From Schlesneria sp. (lineage in GTDB: Bacteria > Planctomycetota > Planctomycetia > Planctomycetales > Planctomycetaceae), in NCBI GenBank assembly GCA_025353525.1, contig JANXOO010000750.1, forward strand, positions 1 to 17,425: a stretch of DNA of 17,425 bases. Direction: 5' to 3'. Positions 1 through 6,335 of this stretch are shown piece after piece. How positions within the stretch are numbered: position 1 is the stretch's first letter; each line of letters begins with the position of its first letter. Under the pieces are notes generated by a model. That model searched no databases. It was not told where the DNA came from and worked only from the letters and a program-made list of their open reading frames with translations. Made by a program: the position numbers and the translations under genes.

Positions 1-544
1 CGGCGCGGTCGAAGCTGTCGACGGATACGCGAAACCCTTCTGTTCGCAATCGCCCGACAGCATTGGCAATTGTCCCCCACGACTCGCCTGGAATGCATCC
101 CAGGTCGATGATGTCGGCACCTGATCGACGGTAGCGATCCGCCTGACGAATCAGTTCATCAAGAGACAATTTCGGCGCGTGATTGATTTCGGCAAGTATT
201 TCGATGCTGTGATCGACCAGCGACGGGACCGGGCGACCACCTCGCCCAAAGTATTCCGGCAGATCGAACAGGTCTTTGGGACCCGTTTCAAATGGAACTC
301 CGAATCGCTCGGACAGGCTCGCAATAAGTCCGCCACACCAGCCGGGCAAGATGACCCGATTCACTTCGGTGGGGACGGCGAGCTTTCGCTGCACCCAGTC
401 GGCGTGCATCAGGGCGGCGACAGAAATTCCCAGGACTGCAACGTCGTAGTCGAACCCGACATGCTCGGCGAGCGGGCCCAGGATGTTCCGCAACGACGGC
501 TCAGCCAATCGCCCTGTCACAAAAAGAATTCGTTCGCGCGGCAT
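1..544 (-). CDS. Dihydropteroate synthase-like protein, DUF6513 type (partial, C-terminus off the window)
   Basis: The minus-strand frame is open from an ATG at 544 to the window edge, giving 181 codons; the 3' end lies outside. It begins MPRERILFVTGRLAEP, the typical opening of the DUF6513 N-terminal domain, followed by an alpha/beta region to about residue 125. A DHPS-like TIM barrel then starts, with GADIIDLG at 142-149 and VSVDSFDR at 173-180, resembling the first pterin-binding strands of dihydropteroate synthase. The family (related to archaeal MJ0107-type proteins, TIGR00284) is linked in methanogens and planctomycetes to tetrahydromethanopterin or one-carbon metabolism; the exact reaction here is inference. 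It is not the housekeeping FolP, which lacks this N-terminal domain. No clear Shine-Dalgarno precedes the ATG, but no better in-frame start is seen. A TATAAT box lies about 116 bp upstream. lptB upstream is in the same orientation, 221 bp away. Confidence 0.8.
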   Translation of the reverse strand, partial: MPRERILFVTGRLAEPSLRNILGPLAEHVGFDYDVAVLGISVAALMHADWVQRKLAVPTEVNRVILPGWCGGLIASLSERFGVPFETGPKDLFDLPEYFGRGGRPVPSLVDHSIEILAEINHAPKLSLDELIRQADRYRRSGADIIDLGCIPGESWGTIANAVGRLRTEGFRVSVDSFDRA

Positions 545-659
545 GATTTGAGGCAATTACTGAATTTTGACTTCCGGGGGAACGCCATGTTGTGAATGTC
601 GTTTCAGCAATCTCTGCGGAAACGGGCTTTCGACCAATGCGTCATTACGGGCCGGAAGT

Positions 660-690
660 ATTATAGAGCGGTCCGGGGACGCAGGGACAA
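660..690 (-). promoter_or_regulatory. Candidate sigma70-like promoter for the DUF6513/DHPS-like gene
   Basis: On the minus strand a perfect TATAAT lies at 665-660. A TTGTCC lies at 690-685 as a possible -35 box, 19 bp away, which is longer than the usual 17 bp. The predicted start point would leave a leader of about 110 nt before the ATG at 544. The -10 box is convincing, the -35 box only moderate. Confidence 0.4.
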
Positions 691-699
691 TCAATTGTC
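686..699. promoter_or_regulatory. 14-bp palindrome overlapping the candidate -35 box
   Basis: GACAAT and ATTGTC form perfect inverted half-sites separated by two bases (CA). The left half overlaps the proposed -35 hexamer at 685-690, a position where a repressor could act. Six-base half-sites of this kind are expected a few times per window by chance, so this is only a candidate operator. Confidence 0.25.
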
Positions 700-701
700 G
701 C

Positions 702-722
702 GGGCGGGACAGAAGACCGCCC
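702..722 (-). terminator. GC-rich hairpin downstream of lptB (weak terminator candidate)
   Basis: GGGCGG (702-707) pairs perfectly with CCGCCC (717-722) around a 9-nt loop, 43 bp past the lptB stop. No U-tract follows on the minus strand, so it is not a classical intrinsic terminator. It could be a weak terminator or a 3'-end stabilising stem. Confidence 0.25.
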
Positions 723-765
723 ATCGAAACGGCGTTGACGATAGTACGTCTGTTTTCGAAGCCGA

Positions 766-1557
766 CTACGCCGCGCGGTTGGCGGCGTTGGCTTCCTGTT
801 GGCTTTGAAATGCACCCTTGCTTTCGATGATCGAACTCGCGTCGAATCGTTTGCCGAAATAAAACTTCTGAGCATTTTCATCGTTCAGGACGGTGGAAGC
901 GTCGCCACTGACCAGAATTCGCCCGGCAAAAACAATATAGCTGCGGTCTGTGATTGTCAGCGTCTCGCGTTCGCGGTGGTCGGTCAGCAGGATTGAAATG
1001 CCGCTTGACCGAAGGTCGGCGATAATGTCCTGAATGCTGTGAATCGTGACGGGATCGATCCCCGTAAAAGGCTCGTCCAGCAAAATCAGTTTGGGGCGAC
1101 TGGCGAGGCAGCGGGCAATTTCCAGCCGGCGTCGCTCGCCCCCCGACAGAGTTCCCGACGTTTGCTTTCGTTTTTCGGTCAGGCCGAACATACCAAGTAA
1201 CTCGGTGGCTCGTGCCATTCGGTCACGGTACGAGAGTGGCTGGAATTCGAGTACCGCGAAAAGATTCTGCTCGGTCGACAGTTTTCCGAAGACGCTGTCG
1301 TTCTGCGGCAGATACCCCATTCCGTGTTGAGCCCGCTTGTAGAGCGGCCAGCGAGTAACATCAACGCCGTTAAACACGACGCGGCCCTCGGTCGGGGTCA
1401 CAAGTCCGACGGCCATACTGAAGCTGGTCGATTTGCCAGCGCCGTTTGGACCGAGCAATCCGACGACCTCACCGGGATCGACGTGAAATGTCACTCCATC
1501 AACAGCTCGCTTGCCGGGAAACTGTTTGACAAGTCCGGTGCATTGCAACAACGACAT
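766..1557 (-). CDS. lptB: LPS export ABC transporter ATP-binding protein LptB
   Basis: This 263-residue soluble ABC ATPase would power extraction of lipopolysaccharide from the inner membrane with LptF and LptG and its transfer to the periplasmic LptA bridge. Visible motifs are Walker A GPNGAGKST (36-44), Q-loop Gln85 in YLPQ, signature LSGGERRR (137-144), Walker B LILLDEP (157-163) and the H-loop His194 in LLTDH. YLPQNDSVF ends with Phe90, matching Phe90 of E. coli LptB, a residue at the transporter interface. The protein has a tail of roughly 25 residues beyond the ~240-residue E. coli form, polar and Ala/Gln-rich. The ATG at 1557 has an excellent ribosome binding site (GGAGG, 7-nt spacer). 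lptF, lptG, lptC and lptA are not in the window. The neighbouring branched-chain amino acid ATPase family (LivG/LivF) is the main alternative, but the LptB-type YLPQ and TDH contexts argue against it. Confidence 0.9.
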   Translation of the reverse strand: MSLLQCTGLVKQFPGKRAVDGVTFHVDPGEVVGLLGPNGAGKSTSFSMAVGLVTPTEGRVVFNGVDVTRWPLYKRAQHGMGYLPQNDSVFGKLSTEQNLFAVLEFQPLSYRDRMARATELLGMFGLTEKRKQTSGTLSGGERRRLEIARCLASRPKLILLDEPFTGIDPVTIHSIQDIIADLRSSGISILLTDHRERETLTITDRSYIVFAGRILVSGDASTVLNDENAQKFYFGKRFDASSIIESKGAFQSQQEANAANRAA

Positions 1558-1748
1558 GATTCGTCCTCCATGACGAAAAATTACTGCTCGCTGTGAAGAA
1601 TACCGCAGCCATCAAAACACAGATTCGGCACTCTGCACCGGCACCTCTTTTGACGCCCGGCGCTCCTGCTGATGTGAACCTGATTCAGACAGCCCTTTTC
1701 ATCACATTCAGAGTATATCACGATCGTGGCCAGCGACGTAGAGAAACT

Positions 1749-3593
1749 TTATCGAATCCGTTTCCATCGCCACCATTGCGGGTAAAACGGAGCCACATAT
1801 TCCGGATACGTTTCGACGGCGGGTTCGCCGTTTTGGCCTCGATACGGGCTGTGATTGATCAATTTGAAACCTTTTCCGTGATTCAGGAACGGGATTCCGT
1901 GCGGCCAATAGATGAAAAATGCCTTTCCAAGTAACGCTTGTCGCGGTACGGCATGGCGGTTTGCTGCGTGCCGTTTTTCATTCGGCCACAGTCGACTGTC
2001 CTGGCTGCGCGGGCTGTTATCACCCATCACAAAGAAGTCATCCGGACCAAGAGCCCGAAACGTCGCTTCACGTGAGTGCCGGGCATACATGTTTCCGTAT
2101 TCGTTCGGATCGCTCAGAACATCGTGTACGCCGATCGATTCAGGCACCTCAGATTCGTGCCATGAATTTCTTCCCGCTTCGTTGGAAACGCTTTCTGCAC
2201 GATAGTAGATGTCGCGTTGCAGAACGAGATCTGAAACTTTGGCCTTCATCCCGCTGGCGGAAAAACCGGCGGGGACCAGATCTGCTTCTTGTGGTCTTCG
2301 ATTCACCGGGGCAATGAATTCGGCACCCGTTCCGAACGGGATCAACCCGCTATTAAGCCAGTTGCAGTTCACCCACAGACACAGTCGGTCGTCGACATTT
2401 GCGAAGGCGATCGTATACGTTCCCGGCCCACGCACGGGTGTCTGTGCTGTTGCCATTTCAACTTCGGATGGTCCCGTGTCCGATGCGAGGTCTTCATTGC
2501 GAGTCAAAGTCGCCTTGCCCGTTGAAACATCGATCCTGCAGCGATACCGACGAACACCTTCGTTGAGTTCCAGAACCAGTTCGGCCTGAGCGTTATTCAC
2601 GGACGCGATTTCTACAGTGCAATTCAAAGTCAGGTCACCGACCCAGAAACGATCGTCGCCGATATTCAAACTGCGGCCACCGGTGCAGTTATTGTATCCA
2701 CAGAAGTCGGTGATCAATTGCGGTCGTCGGTCAGGATCATTATCCGCTGAACCGGCCCAGTCGTTCCGGTCAGGAACAAAATGTCGATAGCGAACCCATT
2801 TCGCTTCGTCACCAGGTTCGATCGAAAAGCTGCGAGTGGCCGTTTCGTGTTTCCAGCTCTTCTCGTCAAGAACCCATCCGTCGAGTGGTCCGACCGGATG
2901 GCTCTTCTGCATCGGAGCCCATCGTTCAGGCCATCCCTTTCCGAGCAAATTGAGCGGCGGTTTTCGATCGTCGTAAACCAGTTGTTGCAGCACCTTTTGT
3001 TTGTTCGGATTCTGCTTTCGAAGGATTTCAAACGGATCCTTGTCATTCTTCCTCGCGTAGACATCGCCGCGAGAAATCCGGATTGTCTCGCCAGGCAGTC
3101 CCACAAGCCGCTTGATATAGTTCTTTTGCATATCTTCCGGATAGCGGAAGACAATCACGTCCCAACGGTCGGGGTTGCCAATCTGATAGGGAAATTTGTT
3201 GACCAGAATCCGATCCCCTTTGAAGACCGGCAGGTCGCGAATTTTGTTGTGGTGTCGACAGTTAGGACAAATCGATTCGTCAAGACGCCGCACCAGATAT
3301 CCGTCGTCGTCCAGTTCATCGCTGGCTCCGACTTCGTATTTGAAGTGACATTCTTCGCAGACGATATCCTTGTTGCGGCCGAACAATGTCGGTGCCATCG
3401 ACCCCGTCGGAATGACGAACGCTTCGGCCACGAACGTGCGGAAGAGTAATGCGAGGACGAAGGCAAACGCGATCGATTCGAGCGTTTCGCGCATGGCATC
3501 CTGCGGCGGTACTTTGGCTACTGTCTGAGCTTTCGAAGGAGTACCGGTCGCGGTTTTCGATCCGGAAGCGGCGGTCGAACTGGGGCGGCTCAT
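1749..3593 (-). CDS. lepB: Signal peptidase I, oversized mosaic form
   Basis: This would be the membrane protease that removes signal peptides from Sec- and Tat-exported proteins. At 614 residues it is about twice the usual length. After a polar N-terminus comes one membrane segment (about 38-60), then the catalytic serine Ser65 in IPTGSMAPTL. A four-cysteine insert follows, Cys79/Cys82 and Cys109/Cys112, with zinc-ribbon spacing. The general-base lysine is Lys161 in YIKRLVGLPGE. A long insert follows (about 180-505) whose core (about 305-460) alternates beta-strand-like segments, reminiscent of a LamG/concanavalin-like jelly roll. The conserved GDNSPRSQDSR motif sits at 524-534 and a C-terminal strand closes the fold. 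All catalytic boxes are intact and in order, so it should be active. The role of the insert is unknown. The ATG at 3593 has only a weak Shine-Dalgarno (GGAAA). lptB lies 191 bp downstream in the same direction. Confidence 0.92.
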   Translation of the reverse strand: MSRPSSTAASGSKTATGTPSKAQTVAKVPPQDAMRETLESIAFAFVLALLFRTFVAEAFVIPTGSMAPTLFGRNKDIVCEECHFKYEVGASDELDDDGYLVRRLDESICPNCRHHNKIRDLPVFKGDRILVNKFPYQIGNPDRWDVIVFRYPEDMQKNYIKRLVGLPGETIRISRGDVYARKNDKDPFEILRKQNPNKQKVLQQLVYDDRKPPLNLLGKGWPERWAPMQKSHPVGPLDGWVLDEKSWKHETATRSFSIEPGDEAKWVRYRHFVPDRNDWAGSADNDPDRRPQLITDFCGYNNCTGGRSLNIGDDRFWVGDLTLNCTVEIASVNNAQAELVLELNEGVRRYRCRIDVSTGKATLTRNEDLASDTGPSEVEMATAQTPVRGPGTYTIAFANVDDRLCLWVNCNWLNSGLIPFGTGAEFIAPVNRRPQEADLVPAGFSASGMKAKVSDLVLQRDIYYRAESVSNEAGRNSWHESEVPESIGVHDVLSDPNEYGNMYARHSREATFRALGPDDFFVMGDNSPRSQDSRLWPNEKRHAANRHAVPRQALLGKAFFIYWPHGIPFLNHGKGFKLINHSPYRGQNGEPAVETYPEYVAPFYPQWWRWKRIR

Positions 3594-3783
3594 GCAAGTT
3601 TTCCAGCAAACGAAAAGGTGGGATCAACCAGCAGATTCAGCAAGGCTCACAGATATCCTGTTCAAAGACAATTCTGCATCAACTGCGATGCTCGTTAATC
3701 TTGAAATCCGGTGCGATTTTCTCAGGATACGACACAACTCGTTTCATAAAAAATGCTTACGACCATCGCTGAGCCGTGTCCGG

Positions 3784-3812
3784 ATTGTAGCGAAAACGGT
3801 AAAAGTCGAAAA
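3784..3812 (-). promoter_or_regulatory. Possible promoter for lepB
   Basis: TACAAT at 3789-3784 and TTTTCG at 3812-3807 on the minus strand are separated by 17 bp, right after the response-regulator stop and about 190 bp ahead of lepB. The -10 box matches well, the -35 box poorly. The rest of the 234-bp gap holds an A/T-rich run near 3750 but no convincing gene or hairpin. Confidence 0.22.
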
Positions 3813-3827
3813 TGCTGACTGACGCGA

Positions 3828-4298
3828 CTATTTCAGCCCCAACGTTTTAACGGCGGCAGCGTCGACTTCTTCCAGGTACGCCAACAGGCGATCGCGTTGG
3901 CTTGTCAGATGTCTTACACGCAGCAACGATTTGACCCGTGTCGTCAGCTCCAGCCGATTCACGGGTTTCGTCAGGAAATCGTCGGCGCCCGCCTGAACGG
4001 CCCGTTCGATATCACCCATTTCAGCAAGTGCCGTCACCATCAGTACAGGAATGTCGCGGGTCAGAGGATCGGCACGCAACTGCTTGCAGACTTCGTATCC
4101 GCTCAGCTTCGGCATCATGATGTCGAGTAAAATCAGGTCCGGATGAAATTCCCCGACTTTTTTCAGGGTCTCTTTGCCATCATGCGCCATCGCGATTTCG
4201 TATGAGCCGTCGGCAAGGTACGCATCGAGCAACTCGCAATTCTGAAGGTTATCGTCGGCAATCAGGATTTTTGACGTCGCCGCCATGTCGTTCACCAT
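3828..4298 (-). CDS. Stand-alone response regulator receiver protein
   Basis: A 156-residue CheY-type receiver domain without an output domain. The acidic pair Asp15/Asp16 sits in ILIADDN, the phospho-acceptor is Asp59 in LILLDIMMP, the switch Thr89 in VTALAE and the conserved Lys111 in FLTKPVN. All phosphorylation residues are present. A tail of about 25 residues (131-156) is predicted helical and contains no DNA-binding motif, so signal output would be through protein contacts, or it may serve as a phosphorelay intermediate. No histidine kinase is adjacent. Receivers of this sequence type resemble the first domain of PleD-like regulators. Two in-frame ATGs compete: 4298, used here, and 4286, which has a slightly better upstream GGTGA. 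The start is therefore uncertain by four residues. The partner system cannot be told from context. Confidence 0.88.
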   Translation of the reverse strand: MVNDMAATSKILIADDNLQNCELLDAYLADGSYEIAMAHDGKETLKKVGEFHPDLILLDIMMPKLSGYEVCKQLRADPLTRDIPVLMVTALAEMGDIERAVQAGADDFLTKPVNRLELTTRVKSLLRVRHLTSQRDRLLAYLEEVDAAAVKTLGLK

Positions 4299-4778
4299 CT
4301 GTCAAACAATTGATAAAAGTGTGTCGCCGGAATCCCGGTTCAATCCGGCGGAAGTATAGCCGACCTGCAACCGGAGCGGAATCGGGGCGAGCCTGCGCTG
4401 TCCTTTGATCGGCTGCCATCAGTCTGTTCTGAAGCGTCAACTCGGGCTGAAGGCGGTTTTAGTTCGACACCCTCCAGATGGAGTGAAACTCGTTCGCTTG
4501 TGCTTCCGAGAACCCGTCAAAAATCCGCCAATACCCGGTGAGGATTGGCAGACGAGGACAATATCCGGACGACTCGACTCGGCAGAAACCGGAATCGTTG
4601 ATAGAGTTCACACTGCTCGCGCCCAGGAATCAGGCATACATCCGGCGCCGGTTTCCGCAATGTACGCCGCGACATCGTGTGGTGCCTCGCGTCCGGCGGA
4701 AGTCCGCCAGTTCCGAATGTCCCGATTCGTGCCGCGCAAAGTAGAACCGGTTGTCGAGTTACCGTTGCAGGGACGCCC
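4299..4778. other. 480-bp gene-free region between divergent response regulator and spoVR
   Basis: No reading frame here looks coding. The ones that cross it run into spoVR in the wrong frame and show no recognisable motif or supported start. The region should carry the promoters of both divergent genes. The only signals I can point to are the TATACT box and inverted repeat at the response-regulator side (4325-4358) and the spoVR ribosome binding site at the other end. No tRNA or other structured RNA is evident. Confidence 0.5.
4325..4358 (-). promoter_or_regulatory. -10 box and adjoining inverted repeat upstream of the response regulator
   Basis: TATACT lies at 4358-4353 on the minus strand, 55 bp before the ATG at 4298. 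Next to it, CGCCGGA (4325-4331) and TCCGGCG (4344-4350) form perfect 7-bp half-sites around 12 bases, covering the expected transcription start. No good -35 hexamer is seen 17 bp upstream. The layout suits an operator overlapping the start point, but a repeat of this size can arise by chance. Confidence 0.28.
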
Positions 4779-6302
4779 ATGCCAATTTCTACCCAACGCA
4801 CGTTACCGTCCGATTTACGCGACATTCAAATTCAGATGGAGGCACTCGCCAAAAGCTACGGGCTCGATTTCTTCGAGACCATTTTCGAAGTTCTGGACCT
4901 CGAAGAACTGTGCATGTTCGCAGCCTACGGCGGATTCCCTGTCCGGTATCCTCACTGGCGATTCGGAGCCGAATACGACCAGCTTCTCAAAACCCACATG
5001 TACGGCTTGCAACGCATCTATGAAATGGTCATCAACAATGACCCGTGCTATGCGTACTTGCTGAACACGAATGAAATGGTCGATCAGAAACTGGTGATCG
5101 CTCATGTTTACGGCCACTGCGATTTCTTCAAGAACAACGCCTGGTTCGGACAGACCAATCGCAGAATGCTCGATCAGATGGCCAATCACGCGACGCGCGT
5201 CAGCCAATACGTAGATCGGTTTGGTTTTGAAAAAGTGGAAGAATTTATCGATGCCTGCCTGTCGCTGGAAGACCTGATCGACATGCACTCGATGCACATC
5301 AAACGCGCTCCGGATGTTAACCCGCTTCCGCACGCGGCATTACTTCGTGAAGACGACTTCGAATACATGCAAACCGGACGTCTCCCTTCCAAGGGGTATA
5401 TGGATTCGTTTATCAATCCGCCTGAAGTCCTGGAAAAGGCGGCTCGAGAAAAGCATCAACTGGACGAAGATCGCGAGAAAAAACGATCGTTCCCCGACGA
5501 GCCTCAACGTGATGTGCTGCTGTTTTTGCTGGAACACGCACCGCTGAGAGACTGGCAGCATGACATCCTGGCGATCATTCGCGACGAAGCGTACTACTTC
5601 GCGCCGCAGGGACAAACCAAGATCATGAACGAAGGGTGGGCCAGTTACTGGCACACGACGCTAATGACCAAACACGGGCTGACCGATGCCGAAGTCATCG
5701 ACTATGCCGATCATCACAGCGGCACCGTTGCGATGAGTCCCCAGCGGATCAACCCTTACAAAATCGGCATCGAGCTCTACCGCGATATCGAAGAACGCTG
5801 GAATCGCGGGCAGTTCGGTGCCGAATACAACGAATGCGACAACTGGCAAGTCAAACAGAAATGGGACAAGCAACTCGGGTTGGGTCGACAGAAGATTTTC
5901 GAAGTCCGCCGGATTCACAACGACGTGACATTTATCGACACGTTTCTGACTCCCGAATTTTGCAAAAAACACAAAATGTTTTCGTTCGCATTCAACGACA
6001 GCAGTGATAACTACGAAATTGCGTCACGACAGTTTCAGGAAGTCAAACTGCAGTTGCTGAACAGCCTGACGAATCACAGCCGCCCCTTCATCTACGTCGT
6101 CGACGCCAATCACCGCAACCGAGGCGAATTGTATTTGCAGCACCAGTTTCAGGGGATCGAGCTGAAGCAGGATTATGCCCAGGATACGCTCCGCAACTTG
6201 CATAAATTGTGGGCGAGACCCGTGCACCTGGAATCGGTCATCGACGATAAACCGGCAATCATGTCATTCGACGGAACAAACCATCTTGTGAAAAACAAAT
6301 GA
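4779..6302 (+). CDS. spoVR: SpoVR family protein
   Basis: A 507-residue protein close in length to E. coli YcgB (510). The ATG at 4779 was chosen because it follows an AGGGA ribosome binding site and opens directly into the conserved N-terminus; the frame is open about 100 bp further upstream but that part looks non-coding. Family hallmarks are GFPVRYPHWRFG (52-63), AHVYGHCDFFKNN (108-120) and NEGWASYWH (284-292), rich in conserved His, Tyr and Trp. SpoVR is named for a Bacillus sporulation cortex defect. In most bacteria it is encoded with the serine kinase PrkA and the von Willebrand-like YeaH/YhbH and has a poorly defined stress or stationary-phase role. Neither partner is in the window: upstream is a 480-bp gap and downstream a convergent ABC transporter gene only 33 bp away. 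The molecular function is unknown. Confidence 0.93.
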   Translation: MPISTQRTLPSDLRDIQIQMEALAKSYGLDFFETIFEVLDLEELCMFAAYGGFPVRYPHWRFGAEYDQLLKTHMYGLQRIYEMVINNDPCYAYLLNTNEMVDQKLVIAHVYGHCDFFKNNAWFGQTNRRMLDQMANHATRVSQYVDRFGFEKVEEFIDACLSLEDLIDMHSMHIKRAPDVNPLPHAALLREDDFEYMQTGRLPSKGYMDSFINPPEVLEKAAREKHQLDEDREKKRSFPDEPQRDVLLFLLEHAPLRDWQHDILAIIRDEAYYFAPQGQTKIMNEGWASYWHTTLMTKHGLTDAEVIDYADHHSGTVAMSPQRINPYKIGIELYRDIEERWNRGQFGAEYNECDNWQVKQKWDKQLGLGRQKIFEVRRIHNDVTFIDTFLTPEFCKKHKMFSFAFNDSSDNYEIASRQFQEVKLQLLNSLTNHSRPFIYVVDANHRNRGELYLQHQFQGIELKQDYAQDTLRNLHKLWARPVHLESVIDDKPAIMSFDGTNHLVKNK

Positions 6303-6335
6303 CGAGTCGCGTGAGCGGCGATACATCCGCCTTAG

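Noticed and set aside
1712..1717. A TATACT box upstream of lptB
   Set aside because: No -35-like hexamer exists 16-19 bp upstream, and the site lies about 155 bp before the gene, so it was not called as a promoter.
2781..3449. A 222-codon plus-strand frame inside the signal peptidase gene
   Set aside because: It is a shadow frame; the minus strand carries all signal peptidase motifs over the same bases.
4325..4351. A tRNA T-arm-like sequence (GGTTCAATCC)
   Set aside because: No acceptor, D-arm or anticodon arm can be drawn around it; it is only the loop of an inverted repeat.
4517..4825. A 102-codon minus-strand frame in the gap before spoVR
   Set aside because: Its start lies inside spoVR coding sequence, no ribosome binding site is seen and the protein is Arg/Pro-rich without motif.
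4405..5064. A 219-codon plus-strand frame upstream of and overlapping spoVR
   Set aside because: Its second half is spoVR read in the wrong frame and the first half shows no recognisable sequence or start signal.
6303..6335. A bidirectional terminator between the convergent spoVR and ABC genes
   Set aside because: Only a 4-bp stem with an 8-nt loop (GCGG/CCGC) can be drawn, and neither side has a T-run.
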